From an uncultured Desulfobacter sp. (GTDB lineage Bacteria; Desulfobacterota; Desulfobacteria; Desulfobacterales; Desulfobacteraceae), in NCBI RefSeq assembly GCF_963666145.1, contig NZ_OY762614.1, positions 3,090,501 to 3,154,500 of the forward strand: a stretch of 64,000 nucleotides of DNA, read 5' to 3'. This document shows positions 25,243-35,041 of the stretch, in pieces. Each line of letters begins with the position of its first letter. Positions within the stretch are counted from its first letter, which is position 1. A program made the translations under genes and the position numbers. The notes under the pieces were generated by a model. It was not told where the DNA came from. It did no database searches and saw nothing but the letters and a program-made list of their open reading frames with translations.

Positions 25243-27380
25243 TGGTTTTCCTCCAGGCGATCTTTCAGTCCGGACCGCCGCAATGCGGTCCTGTTATTGT
25301 CAAAGGCCGTTTTAAAGGCCCGGGTGGATCCCACAATAATGACAAGAAATTTTCCACGGGTCATGGCCGTATAGAGCAGGTTCCTTTGAAGGAGGGGAAA
25401 ATGTGCCGTGGTCAAGGCAATGATAACGGCATCGTATTCCGACCCTTGAGATTTATGCACCGAGATGGCATAGGCCAGGGTCAGTTCGTCCAGTTCCGGC
25501 AGGTCATAGGCCACGACCCTGCCGTCATAATCCACAAGGACTTCTCCTGTGGATTTGTCCGCCTCGACTACCCGGCCGATATCCCCGTTAAATACCTCTT
25601 TATCATAATTGTTCTTCAGATGCATGACCTTATCACCGGTCTTAAACGTGTGGCTGTGGGACTCAATGCCGCCGGGGGTATCATTTAAAACCGTCTGCAG
25701 CCGCTGGTTCAGGTTGATGGTGCCGGCTTCTCCCCGGTGCATGGGGGTAAGCACCTGGGTTTCACGGATATTTGGAAAGGCTTTGGGTATTCTTTTGGCG
25801 CACAGTTCACAGATGGTATCTGCCACACGGGACGGGGTGCCGGTTTCGATAAAATAGAATTGGGAGGGCTGGTCGGGCGTTGCCGATTTAATGTCGGGCA
25901 TCTGTCCGTTTCGGATACTGTGGGCATGCATGACAATGGGGCTTTTCCGGGCCTGGCGGAAAATTCGGGTCAGGGGAAACACTGCCACTTGTTCTGAATC
26001 AATGATATCGGACAACACATTACCCGGTCCAACCGAGGGCAACTGAAAGGTGTCCCCCACCAGAATCAGCCCGGCTCCGGCAGGCAGCGCCTCGGAGAGC
26101 CGGTACATGAGCTGGGTATCCACCATGGATGCTTCATCCACCACCAGAAGGTCCAGGTCCAGGGGATTGGTGAAATCGTGTTCAAAGGATTCCGTCTCCT
26201 GGTTAAAGCCCAAAAGTTTGTGAAGGGTTTTGGCCTTTCGCCCGGTCACTTCGGACAGGCGCCGGGCCGCACGCCCCGTGGGGGCCGAGAGCATCACCTT
26301 CAGGTGAAGGGTTTTGAATACAACGCATAAGGCCTTGATCAGCGTGGTTTTCCCTGTGCCGGGCCCGCCGGTGATAATGGAAATTTTCTGGCCCATAATC
26401 CGGGTCACCACATCCAGCTGCTCCTGGGACAATTGGACCGCCATGGCCGAGAGCACCTGGGCCTGGATCACATCTTCGTCAATGCCGACCTTTGGATTAG
26501 GCATGGATAAAAGCACCTTGATCCGTCGGGCAATGCCGGCTTCGGCCTTGTGCAGCGGCGCAAGATAGACCCGCTCTTTGTCAATCACCACCTCGTTATC
26601 CGCATCCAGAGACAATAGTGCATCTATAATTTCTTCTTGGGGCACTCCTGTCTTTTGGGCACAGATCCGGATCAGGTTCTCTTTGGGTTCAAACACATGG
26701 CCGTCCTGTTCCAGGTCCAGCAGGCAGCATACCAGACATGTTTTAAGCCGTTCTTCTGCCTGATTTTCCGTGCCCAGCTGCCTTGCCAGTTCGTCTACAT
26801 CAGCAAAGCCGATGGCAGGGATATCCCGGGCAATGCGGAAGGGATCTTTGGTCAACACCTCCAGGGCATTGTTGCCATATGTTTTAAGGATGGCTGCAGC
26901 CTTTGCCGAATCAATGGCTGTGCCTTGCAGCACTTCCATGACCCGCCGTACTGAATGGTGGGTATTCCAGGCCGTCTCGATCATTTTTTGCTTGGTTTTG
27001 CCGATGCCGTATACATCAAGTAACTGGGCCGGGTCGTTTTCAATAATCTCCAGGGTCTGCTCCCCGAAGGTGTCCACGATCCTGTCGGCCAACTCCTGGT
27101 GAATACCGGGAATAATACCCGAGCTCAGGTATTTTCGAATACCTGACATGGACGAAGGCAGGGTGACTTCAAAGGAGTCTGCCTTGAACTGCTCTCCGTA
27201 TTTGGGATGACTGATCCATGTGCCTTTAAGTTTGAGCCGTTCTCCCTGGGCCACGCCGGGCAGATGCCCGACCACCGTGATGGCATCGGCCACTTTGGGC
27301 ACGGTCAGACGGCATACAGTGTAGTGGTTTTCCGGATTCTGGAATGTAATCCGGGACAGGGTTCCGCTGATAGTAATCAT
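25239..27380 (-). CDS. recD2: RecD2-type DNA helicase
   Basis: The start at 27380 (ATGA overlap with the gmhB stop) is preferred to an upstream ATG in the gmhB coding region. The 713-residue SF1B helicase has the RecD2-specific N-terminal region with OB-fold and tandem helix-hairpin-helix (~1-330), then Walker A GGPGTGKTT, Walker B LLVVDEASMVD, the QLPSVGPG motif III and the C-terminal SH3/UvrD-like motif LAYAISVHKSQGSEYD. Stand-alone RecD2, without RecB or RecC, unwinds DNA 5'-3' and acts in repair and replication-fork processing. Confidence 0.93.
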   Translation of the reverse strand: MITISGTLSRITFQNPENHYTVCRLTVPKVADAITVVGHLPGVAQGERLKLKGTWISHPKYGEQFKADSFEVTLPSSMSGIRKYLSSGIIPGIHQELADRIVDTFGEQTLEIIENDPAQLLDVYGIGKTKQKMIETAWNTHHSVRRVMEVLQGTAIDSAKAAAILKTYGNNALEVLTKDPFRIARDIPAIGFADVDELARQLGTENQAEERLKTCLVCCLLDLEQDGHVFEPKENLIRICAQKTGVPQEEIIDALLSLDADNEVVIDKERVYLAPLHKAEAGIARRIKVLLSMPNPKVGIDEDVIQAQVLSAMAVQLSQEQLDVVTRIMGQKISIITGGPGTGKTTLIKALCVVFKTLHLKVMLSAPTGRAARRLSEVTGRKAKTLHKLLGFNQETESFEHDFTNPLDLDLLVVDEASMVDTQLMYRLSEALPAGAGLILVGDTFQLPSVGPGNVLSDIIDSEQVAVFPLTRIFRQARKSPIVMHAHSIRNGQMPDIKSATPDQPSQFYFIETGTPSRVADTICELCAKRIPKAFPNIRETQVLTPMHRGEAGTINLNQRLQTVLNDTPGGIESHSHTFKTGDKVMHLKNNYDKEVFNGDIGRVVEADKSTGEVLVDYDGRVVAYDLPELDELTLAYAISVHKSQGSEYDAVIIALTTAHFPLLQRNLLYTAMTRGKFLVIIVGSTRAFKTAFDNNRTALRRSGLKDRLEENQ

Positions 27381-27952
27381 GAAGCTGTATTGCCACAGGT
27401 AAGATTGGCGGTGATCCAGCACGCGGCCTCATAAAGATCCCGGGCAAGAAAATCGGGGGCAATGCCTTTGGCCGTCAACGCGGCCAACGCTTTTTCTGGG
27501 TTGCCGGTCTTCACCAGGATGGTTTTGGCGCACCCGGCATTTTTACCGCACTCAATATCCTTGGCGGAATCTCCCACCATAACGGATTTTTCCAAATTAA
27601 TGCCATGGGCTGCCGCTGCCCGAAGGATCATTCCGGGCTTGGGTTTCCTGCAGTCGCATCCCTGGTCCGGGGTGTGGGGGCAGAAAAATATATCCTTGAT
27701 CCGGCCACCGGCCCGTTCCACGCCCCGGGTCATCTTCGTTAAAATGTCATCAAGGGTCTGTCGGGATATCATGCCACGCCCCACCGCCGATTGATTGGTA
27801 ATGAGAATCACCTGGAAACCTTTTGCCGTCAAAAGGGCAATGGCGTCGGGGCTTTGGGGTATGAAATGGAATTCATCAGGGTGTTTGATATAGGCGTCGG
27901 AATCGTGGTTGATTACACCATCCCGGTCCAGAAAAACTGTATATTCGGTCAT
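27377..27952 (-). CDS. gmhB: D-glycero-D-manno-heptose-1,7-bisphosphate 7-phosphatase
   Basis: This 191-residue HAD-family phosphatase shows the catalytic FLDRDGVIN, the second motif LITNQSAVGRG, and the zinc-binding insert CPHTPDQGCDCRKPKPG, which is characteristic of GmhB. It removes the 7-phosphate from heptose bisphosphate on the route to ADP-heptose for lipopolysaccharide core. The enzyme sits between rlpA and recD2 on the same strand, 9 bp downstream of rlpA, and overlaps recD2 by 4 bp. No other heptose gene is adjacent. Confidence 0.93.
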   Translation of the reverse strand: MTEYTVFLDRDGVINHDSDAYIKHPDEFHFIPQSPDAIALLTAKGFQVILITNQSAVGRGMISRQTLDDILTKMTRGVERAGGRIKDIFFCPHTPDQGCDCRKPKPGMILRAAAAHGINLEKSVMVGDSAKDIECGKNAGCAKTILVKTGNPEKALAALTAKGIAPDFLARDLYEAACWITANLTCGNTAS

Positions 27953-27961
27953 TATTTCTAA

Positions 27962-28756
27962 CTATTCGGCTACGGCAAAGGCGTGTTGGAATCCTTCTGT
28001 GGTCATTAGTCTTTCGCTGAATGTCACGGCATCATTGAGATTGGTGAATTTACCGATTCTTACCCGGTAAAATTGTCCCCGGTCATCGGTATAGGGAACG
28101 ATATGGGCGTTAAGATAGTCCTGTGACAACTTAATCCGGTATCGGTCCGCATTGCTTCTAACCTTGAATGCCCCCACCTGCACCGTAAAATTGCCTTTCC
28201 AGTAATCCACGGGTGTAAAGTCCACCGGGGTGTGGTCTTCCTTTGAATAGGCTGTTGCCTTTCCAAGGGCCGTTACTTTCACCCGGGCCGTGCCGGGGCC
28301 CACAATGCCAATTTGCTGGGCTGCCGTAAATGACAGATCTATGATTCTGCCGGCCACAAACGGCCCCCGGTCATTGATGCGCACCTTGGTTTCTTGTCCG
28401 TTGTCCAGGTTTTCGACCCTTACCCATGTGTTCATGGGCAGGGTTTTGTGGGCTGCGGTCATGGCATACATGTTGTAGGTTTCACCGTTTGATGTTTTGC
28501 GGCCGTGGAACTTTCTGCCGTACCAGGAGGCGCGCCCTTTTTCCTCATATCCGTTGGCCGACGCCATGGGATAGTAATGTTTTCCTTCAATGCGATAGGG
28601 GCGCTGAGTGGCTTCGGTGTTGCCGTATCCTTTATCCGCAGGTCGGCTGTGGCCGGAACGATAACTGCCGGCAGCGCATCCGGCAACGGCAATGGCAAGG
28701 CAGAAAATCAGACCCGGCATCAATGTCCGGGTTGTATAATTCAAACAAAATTTCAT
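27962..28756 (-). CDS. rlpA: RlpA-type septal ring lytic transglycosylase, lipoprotein
   Basis: This 264-residue lipoprotein has a signal peptide ending in lipobox AVAGC, the double-psi beta-barrel RlpA domain (GRASWYGRKFHGRKTSNGE, then the VRINDRGPFVAGRIIDLS aspartate) and a C-terminal SPOR domain (~190-260) that binds denuded peptidoglycan at the septum. RlpA cleaves glycan strands lacking stem peptides during division. Its start overlaps the lon stop by 4 bp. Confidence 0.93.
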   Translation of the reverse strand: MKFCLNYTTRTLMPGLIFCLAIAVAGCAAGSYRSGHSRPADKGYGNTEATQRPYRIEGKHYYPMASANGYEEKGRASWYGRKFHGRKTSNGETYNMYAMTAAHKTLPMNTWVRVENLDNGQETKVRINDRGPFVAGRIIDLSFTAAQQIGIVGPGTARVKVTALGKATAYSKEDHTPVDFTPVDYWKGNFTVQVGAFKVRSNADRYRIKLSQDYLNAHIVPYTDDRGQFYRVRIGKFTNLNDAVTFSERLMTTEGFQHAFAVAE

Positions 28757-31113
28757 TTTTTTTCTTCCAGGGCCGTCCGAAGAACATCTTCCATCTTCTC
28801 GGTGAAGTAGAAGGTCATTGTGGATTGAATATGTTCAGGCACATCTTCCATATCTTTTTCATTCCAAAGGGGCAGAATCAAACTGCGGATACCGGCCCTG
28901 TGCGCTGCAATTACCTTGTCCTTGATGCCGCCCACAGGCAGAACCTCACCCCTGAGGGTGATCTCTCCAGTCATGGCCAGACGGGATTTTACGCGCCGGT
29001 TGGTGATCAGAGAGGCAAGGGCGGTCAGCATGGTTACCCCGGCAGAGGGGCCGTCTTTGGGGATGGCCCCTTCGGGCACATGGATGTGGATATCGTGGGA
29101 TTCAAAGAAGGCTTCATCCACGTCCATCCGGTCGGCGTTGGACCGGATGAAGCTTAACGCGGTGGATGCCGATTCCTTCATGACATCCCCGAGCTGCCCG
29201 GTGAGCGTCAGGCCTTTGCCGCCTTTCATGGCCACGGCTTCCACAAAAAGCACCTCTCCCCCGACGGCAGTCCAGGCAAGCCCCACGGCCACGCCCGGCA
29301 CGTTGATCCGGGTGGCGGTATCGGGCATGTTCTGGATGGGGCCCAGGTATTCGGGAAGTTCCTTGCGGCCGATGGTCAGATGTTCCACCTGGTCTTCGGC
29401 GATCTTAGCGGCAACCCCCCGGCATACGGCGCCCACCTGACGTTCCAGGTTGCGCAGGCCCGATTCCCGGGTATATCCGGAAATAATCTGTTTAACCGCA
29501 GCCGGCGTTATCTTGATCTGGCCGGAATTGATGCCGTTGGCCTCCCGCTGTTTGGGGATGATATACCGGGTGGCGATTTTAAGCTTTTCCTCCTGGGTAT
29601 ACCCGGTGAGTTCCAACACCTCCATTCTGTCCCGCAGGGGGGGCGGGATGGTGTGCAGCACATTTGCCGTGGTCAGAAACATGACATCGGACAAATCAAA
29701 GGGCACATCCAGGTAGTGGTCAACAAAATGCTGGTTCTGCTCGGGGTCAAGGACTTCAAGCAGGGCGGATGAGGGATCACCATGGTAGGAGGAGTTGACC
29801 TTATCGATCTCGTCCAGCATAAACACAGGGTTCTTTTCCCCGGCAGTTCTTAGATGCTGAATGATTCTTCCGGGCATGGCCCCCACATAGGTCCGCCGGT
29901 GGCCGCGGATCTCAGCTTCGTCCCGTACGCCCCCTAATGCGATGCGGACAAATTTTCGGCCCAGGGCCCTGGCAATGGATTGGCCCAGGGAGGTTTTCCC
30001 CGTGCCGGGGGGACCTGCAAAGCACAGGATCGGGCCCTTGGAATCTTGCTTGAGTTTACGCACGGCCAGAAATTCCAATATTCTTTTTTTGGGCTTTTCA
30101 AGGCCGTAATGGTCCTGGTCCAGAATTTTTCTGGCCCTGGCAATATCCAGCCGGTTTTCGGCATATTTGTTCCAGGGCAGGGAGGTTAGCCAGTCCAGAT
30201 AGGTGGAGGATACAACATATTCCGAAGAAGAGGGATGCATCCTGCCAAGGCGCTCCAGTTCACGCTCGGCCTCTTTTGTGGCCTCTTCGGGCATGGGGTT
30301 TTCCCGGAGCAGGGTTCTGTATTCCCGGATCTCCACGGAGTCCTGTTCGCCCTCCCCAAGTTCCTCTTTAATGGTTTTGAGCTGCTGGCGCAGGTAATAT
30401 TCGCGCTGGCGCTTGTCCATATCCTCTTTGACCTGACTTTGAATTTTAGACCCCATTTCAAGGATCTCAAGCTGATCATTGACCAGCCGGGTGACCTTTT
30501 TTAATCGGCGGGTCACATCAATGAGTTCAAGGACCTTTTGCTTCTCATTCACCGGGGCATTAATGGTGGAGGCCACCATATCCGCAAGGGCGCTGGGTTC
30601 TTGGAGGGTTTTGACCATCTGACTTATCTCAGCCGGCAGCCCCGGCGAAAGCGTCACGATCTTTTCGTATTGTTCAACAATGTTGGCCATCAGTGCCCGG
30701 TTTTCCTTGTGCCGTTCGTTGTTGCGACTTTTGAGAACAGCGATGCCGGCATGCATGTAATTTCGGTTTTCAAGGAATTCCAATACCTTGAACCGGTTTA
30801 ATCCCTGGATCAGCAGCTGGGCCTTTTCGTCTTCCATTTTGGACATTTTAAGAATGACGGCGACGGTACCAATCCGGCACAGATCGTCGGAGGTATGTCT
30901 GGAATCAATATCCGAACGTTTTGACAGCAAAAGGCCGAGCATACGGTTGCCGGACATGGCCTCGTCAATCAGGTCAATGGCTTCTTTCTGAATTAACACC
31001 AGGGGCAATACCATTTTGGGAAACAAATTGGTATCCACTATAGGAAGAATGGGTAGTTCGTCAGGTATGTCGTCAGTGGTGATGGGGACGGAGGGATGGT
31101 TTAATTCATCCAT
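28753..31113 (-). CDS. lon: ATP-dependent Lon protease
   Basis: The start at 31113 follows AAAGGAAAA; a longer frame to 31173 lacks an RBS. The 786-residue LonA has the N-terminal LON substrate domain (ELPILPIVDTNLFPKMVLPL), an AAA+ domain with Walker A GPPGTGKTS and Walker B PVFMLDEIDK, and the C-terminal serine-lysine protease domain with catalytic Ser in PKDGPSAGVTM. It degrades misfolded and regulatory proteins. It lies downstream of hsp20 (98 bp), so both may respond to heat or envelope stress, and it heads a run of tightly overlapping genes. Confidence 0.95.
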   Translation of the reverse strand: MDELNHPSVPITTDDIPDELPILPIVDTNLFPKMVLPLVLIQKEAIDLIDEAMSGNRMLGLLLSKRSDIDSRHTSDDLCRIGTVAVILKMSKMEDEKAQLLIQGLNRFKVLEFLENRNYMHAGIAVLKSRNNERHKENRALMANIVEQYEKIVTLSPGLPAEISQMVKTLQEPSALADMVASTINAPVNEKQKVLELIDVTRRLKKVTRLVNDQLEILEMGSKIQSQVKEDMDKRQREYYLRQQLKTIKEELGEGEQDSVEIREYRTLLRENPMPEEATKEAERELERLGRMHPSSSEYVVSSTYLDWLTSLPWNKYAENRLDIARARKILDQDHYGLEKPKKRILEFLAVRKLKQDSKGPILCFAGPPGTGKTSLGQSIARALGRKFVRIALGGVRDEAEIRGHRRTYVGAMPGRIIQHLRTAGEKNPVFMLDEIDKVNSSYHGDPSSALLEVLDPEQNQHFVDHYLDVPFDLSDVMFLTTANVLHTIPPPLRDRMEVLELTGYTQEEKLKIATRYIIPKQREANGINSGQIKITPAAVKQIISGYTRESGLRNLERQVGAVCRGVAAKIAEDQVEHLTIGRKELPEYLGPIQNMPDTATRINVPGVAVGLAWTAVGGEVLFVEAVAMKGGKGLTLTGQLGDVMKESASTALSFIRSNADRMDVDEAFFESHDIHIHVPEGAIPKDGPSAGVTMLTALASLITNRRVKSRLAMTGEITLRGEVLPVGGIKDKVIAAHRAGIRSLILPLWNEKDMEDVPEHIQSTMTFYFTEKMEDVLRTALEEKK

Positions 31114-31210
31114 TCGTTTTCCTTTTTGTATGCAATCGCCGAATCCATGGGATGTTATATTTTTTGGGGGCATCCCCGATGATCAATAGACTGGCTCTAT
31201 CCCATGGCTG

Positions 31211-31663
31211 TTATAAAAAATCAATAGGCATTTTGGGTTCTGAAGAATAATTTGCCTTGAGCTGTTTTCCTAATTTCAGTTGTAAAAAACCGTTGGCATA
31301 TGATGCAGATACTTTTTCTATGTCAATGACACTGGGTAGATACAGAACCCGCTCAAAACGGCCGAACTGGATTTCAGCAAGCCTGTAAGTGGCGGTGGGA
31401 TCCGGCTGGTTGCTTTTGCGCACCCCGGAAATTTTTACTGCTTTATCCGATAGTTCCACAACCATGTTCTCCCGGCTGACGCCTGCGATTTCAGCCTGGA
31501 TGATGATCTCTTCCCTTGTTTCAAAAATATCCATCTGGGGGCGCCAGATCCGTTTTGAAAAGCAGAACATGGGGTTAACGGACTGAAACATCTCTTCAAA
31601 AGATTTTTCTTCCGTGGCCGGTGTCTCAATATGATTCCCAAATCGAATTTCTATCTTTTCCAT
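31211..31663 (-). CDS. hsp20: Small heat-shock protein, Hsp20 family
   Basis: This 150-residue protein contains an alpha-crystallin domain (~40-130): WRPQMDIFETREEIIIQAEIAG, then FGRFERVLYLPSVIDIEKVSASYANGFLQLKLGK, with the G-x-L-type beta9 motif. It is an ATP-independent holdase that prevents aggregation. AGGAG lies 7 bp from the ATG. It is the first gene of a minus-strand series followed by lon. A clear heat-shock promoter was not identified. Confidence 0.92.
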   Translation of the reverse strand: MEKIEIRFGNHIETPATEEKSFEEMFQSVNPMFCFSKRIWRPQMDIFETREEIIIQAEIAGVSRENMVVELSDKAVKISGVRKSNQPDPTATYRLAEIQFGRFERVLYLPSVIDIEKVSASYANGFLQLKLGKQLKANYSSEPKMPIDFL

Positions 31664-31784
31664 AACATGCTCCTGATAATGGGAAGGGAACCACCCTGAA
31701 TGCTGTTGGCCTGTCCCTTAATCAATTCTGTCAGATTACCATCTGACGGAAAAGTTGTAAAGCACTATAAAAATTAAATGGTTA

Positions 31785-33398
31785 TCAATCTGGCTGATCA
31801 AGTATCCTGCGTATGGCCTTTGAAAACCTGTCCATGGAAAAGGGCTTTTGTAAAAAATCGTGACTGCTGTCACAAATCAGCTCCTTTGTTTCCTCATCCA
31901 TGTTGACGCCGCTGGAAATCAATATCTTAATGCCGGGATCCAGTTCCTGAATCCGATGAAACGTCTCTTTTCCGTCCATGACGGGCATGATAAGATCCAG
32001 GATGACCAGCATAATTTTGCCCGGGTGTTTTATTATCAGTTCCAGGCACTGCTCTCCGTTGCGGGCCTGGAACACTTGATAGCCCAAGGCATCAAGAAGA
32101 CTTACGCCTACTTCACGGACTTCATCCTCGTCGTCCACAATCAGAACGGTTTCCCTGCCTTTGGGCATCAGATCAAAATTATCTCTCTCTTCTTCAACAC
32201 GTTCCACCTTCTTGGGTTCGGAACTGGGCAGCGCCACCCTGAAGATGGAGCCGGTATTTTTTTTGCTTTCCACGGTGATGAATCCACCGTGATTTTTCAC
32301 AATGCCGAATACCGTCGACAGCCCCAGCCCCCGTCCTTTTACGTCTTCGAGGATTTTGGTGGAGAAAAACGGATCAAAAATTTTTTTCTGGGTGGCGTCA
32401 TCCATGCCGATGCCGGTATCCTGGATGCTTATTTCCACGTACGCACCGGGTGCCACGTCAAAATGATAGCAGCGGGCATTTTCAATGGTTAAATTCCGGG
32501 TCCTTATGGTAAGCGTGCCGCCATCCACCATGGCCTGGCATCCGTTGACCAGAAGGTTGAGCAGCACCTGTTCAAGCTGGGAACGGTCTCCGTTTATCTT
32601 GTGAAGATCCCGGGCCAGGTCTTTTTCAATGACAACATTGTTTTTCCCCGGCTGGAAAACAGTGAGGGCCATGTTTACGACGTGGTTAATATCTAAGGGT
32701 TCAACCTGGTACTTGCCTCCCCGGGCAAATCCCAGAAGACTGCCGGTAATTTTAGCGGCCGCTTCAATCAGCCGGTTCATCTGGTGGATGTGATCCTTGA
32801 TTTTTTCCGGCCTGCTTGCGTTGACGCCCATCAGGGACAAATGCCCCTGGAGGGCCATGAGCAGATTGTTGAAATCGTGGGAGACACCGCCGGCCAGCAC
32901 TCCGATGGCTTCCATTTTCCGCATCTGATTTTCCCTGATCTGTTCGGATTTGATTTCCGTGATATCCGATACCGTGACCAACAGGCCCTGGGAATGATCC
33001 TTGGAATCCAGCCAGCAGGCCCGAAAACGGCAGTCAAAGGCGGTATTGTCCATCCGTGACAGGCAGGCGTCAACGGTGGCCGCCCCTGTCCGCCTAATGT
33101 CCGTGATAAAGATGTTATACACACGTTGAAATTCTTTATCCGTGGGGAAAAGGGTCCGGGCGGATTTGCCTTCCAGGCTTCGGTCTTCGTGGCCGGTCAT
33201 GGCGTAGCAGGCAGGATTGGCCCAATGGATGTCTTCGTGGTGAAGAATGCAGATGCCCACAGGAGCGTTGATTAATACATTTTCAATATTTTTTCGGGAG
33301 AAAAAGTCAGAACCTGCACAATTCTGGGATTTCCGGTCAGATTCGTCCGGCTGGGTTGAACTCAATTCGAAAGATATGCCATCATGCCCATGGGTCAT
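31785..33398 (-). CDS. Soluble hybrid histidine kinase (PAS-HisKA-HATPase-REC)
   Basis: This 537-residue protein has no membrane segment. It has a PAS domain (~40-155), HisKA with the phospho-His in GGVSHDFNNLLMALQGHLS, HATPase_c (NLLVNGCQAM, DTGIGMDD, GRGLGLST), and a C-terminal receiver domain with VILDLIMPVMDG. The order is typical of PAS hybrid kinases that sense a cytosolic redox or small-molecule cue and pass phosphate through the receiver. No partner regulator is adjacent. It is divergent from lnt with an 80-bp gap. Confidence 0.9.
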   Translation of the reverse strand: MTHGHDGISFELSSTQPDESDRKSQNCAGSDFFSRKNIENVLINAPVGICILHHEDIHWANPACYAMTGHEDRSLEGKSARTLFPTDKEFQRVYNIFITDIRRTGAATVDACLSRMDNTAFDCRFRACWLDSKDHSQGLLVTVSDITEIKSEQIRENQMRKMEAIGVLAGGVSHDFNNLLMALQGHLSLMGVNASRPEKIKDHIHQMNRLIEAAAKITGSLLGFARGGKYQVEPLDINHVVNMALTVFQPGKNNVVIEKDLARDLHKINGDRSQLEQVLLNLLVNGCQAMVDGGTLTIRTRNLTIENARCYHFDVAPGAYVEISIQDTGIGMDDATQKKIFDPFFSTKILEDVKGRGLGLSTVFGIVKNHGGFITVESKKNTGSIFRVALPSSEPKKVERVEEERDNFDLMPKGRETVLIVDDEDEVREVGVSLLDALGYQVFQARNGEQCLELIIKHPGKIMLVILDLIMPVMDGKETFHRIQELDPGIKILISSGVNMDEETKELICDSSHDFLQKPFSMDRFSKAIRRILDQPD

Positions 33399-33478
33399 AA
33401 AATAGTGCCTTCCAAAAATTGACGAACGCTTAGGTTATCTGATAAATATACCAGAATTTTAAATTAAGGTCACCCCAA

Positions 33479-35041
33479 ATGCAATTCAAATTCACATACG
33501 GCGCTTTGTTACCCTTTGTGCCTGGGTTGGTCAGTGGTGTAATGCTGTATGCTGCATTTCCCAGTCCCTGCCTGTATCCCCTCGCTTTTTTTGCCCTGGT
33601 TCCCCTATGGCTTTCCATTGATCGACTGGGGGCAAAGCAGGCCTTTTATGCTGGTATCGTCGCAGGACTTGGGTTTTACCTGCCCCTTATTTACTGGATA
33701 TGCCCCACCATGATTAAATTCGGCGGCCTGAATCCCTTAGCCGCCTTAGCCTGTCTGTTGCTTTTGGCTTTTTACCTCTCTGTGTATATGGGCATTTTTG
33801 CCCTGGCCATGAAAAAAATATCGGTGCCTGCGGGGCTTGTGCCTTTTTGGGGGGCTGTGGCCTGGGTCGCCCTGGAATATATCCGGACATACTTGTTTTC
33901 AGGCTTTCCCTGGGGATTAATAGGTTACAGCCAGTTCCATAACCTTGTTTTTATCCAGGCGGCGGATATGGTCGGGGTGTTGGGACTCTCTTTTTTGTTG
34001 GTACTTGGAAACGGGATTCAGGTGACGGCATTCAAGGCGTTTGCCCAAAGGGCATGGCCCGGCAAGAGGAATATGGCAGGCTTAACCTTTGCCGTGGGGG
34101 TGCTTTGCCTGGCGTTTGTTTACGGCCATTTTGAACTGGCAAATATCCGTGGCCGGATTAAAGACGCACCGTCCCATAAAATTGGGGTTGTCCAAGCCAA
34201 CATTCCCCAGGATCAAAAATGGGATAAAGCATTTATCAATGACACCATCGACCGGTATTCCCGGTTGTCTCTCCAGACCATTCCCTGCGATCTTGTGGTG
34301 TGGCCGGAAACGGCGCTGCCTTTTTACTACGGCATGGACCCTTTACCCTCAAGCCGGGTGGATGCCATGGTGAGAAAGGCGGGCACCTATTTTCTCATCG
34401 GTATTCCTGCGGCTCAGCCTTCGGACCAGGGCTTTTTGTACTACAACCGGGCCTGCATGCTCTCTCCCCTTGCCCTGCCCACGGGCTATTATGATAAACA
34501 TCATCTGGTGCCCTTTGGGGAGTATGTGCCCTTTAAGGACCTGCTCTGGTTTGCCCAAAAACTGACGGCCGGGGCCGGGGATTTCTCCAAGGGCGAAACC
34601 GGGCCGGTACCATTGAAATTCGGTACGGGCACAACCGGGGTGTTAATCTGTTTTGAAATCCTTTTTCCCAATATTGCCAGGGACTTTGTGCGCAACGGGG
34701 CGGATATGTTAACCACCATGACCAATGATGCCTGGTTCGGCCGGACCCAGGCCGCGCTTCAGCATTTTTCCATTTCCGTGTTCAGGGCCGTTGAAAATCG
34801 GCGAAGCGTGGTGCGGGTGGCGAACACGGGTATTTCCGGATTTGTTGACCCTTCGGGCGCCATCCTTGAACGAACTGATATTTTTACGGATTGTGCCCTC
34901 ACTCGCCAGGTGAAGGTTTTGTCTGGCACGACATTTTATACCCGCCATGGCGACCTTGTGGCCAAAGCCTGCCTGGTTGCATTCTTTTTAATTTGTGTGT
35001 TAGAAACCATGAAAAAAAAAATTAGGAGATTTTTACAATGA
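33479..35041 (+). CDS. lnt: Apolipoprotein N-acyltransferase
   Basis: This 520-residue protein has about seven N-terminal membrane segments and a periplasmic nitrilase-type domain. Its catalytic triad is visible: Glu in VWPETALPFYYG, Lys in YDKHHLVPFGEYVPF, and Cys in LICFEILFPN. Lnt transfers the third acyl chain onto lipoproteins in the inner membrane. Its stop overlaps the prfB start (ATGA), so lnt and prfB are coupled. Confidence 0.94.
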   Translation: MQFKFTYGALLPFVPGLVSGVMLYAAFPSPCLYPLAFFALVPLWLSIDRLGAKQAFYAGIVAGLGFYLPLIYWICPTMIKFGGLNPLAALACLLLLAFYLSVYMGIFALAMKKISVPAGLVPFWGAVAWVALEYIRTYLFSGFPWGLIGYSQFHNLVFIQAADMVGVLGLSFLLVLGNGIQVTAFKAFAQRAWPGKRNMAGLTFAVGVLCLAFVYGHFELANIRGRIKDAPSHKIGVVQANIPQDQKWDKAFINDTIDRYSRLSLQTIPCDLVVWPETALPFYYGMDPLPSSRVDAMVRKAGTYFLIGIPAAQPSDQGFLYYNRACMLSPLALPTGYYDKHHLVPFGEYVPFKDLLWFAQKLTAGAGDFSKGETGPVPLKFGTGTTGVLICFEILFPNIARDFVRNGADMLTTMTNDAWFGRTQAALQHFSISVFRAVENRRSVVRVANTGISGFVDPSGAILERTDIFTDCALTRQVKVLSGTTFYTRHGDLVAKACLVAFFLICVLETMKKKIRRFLQ

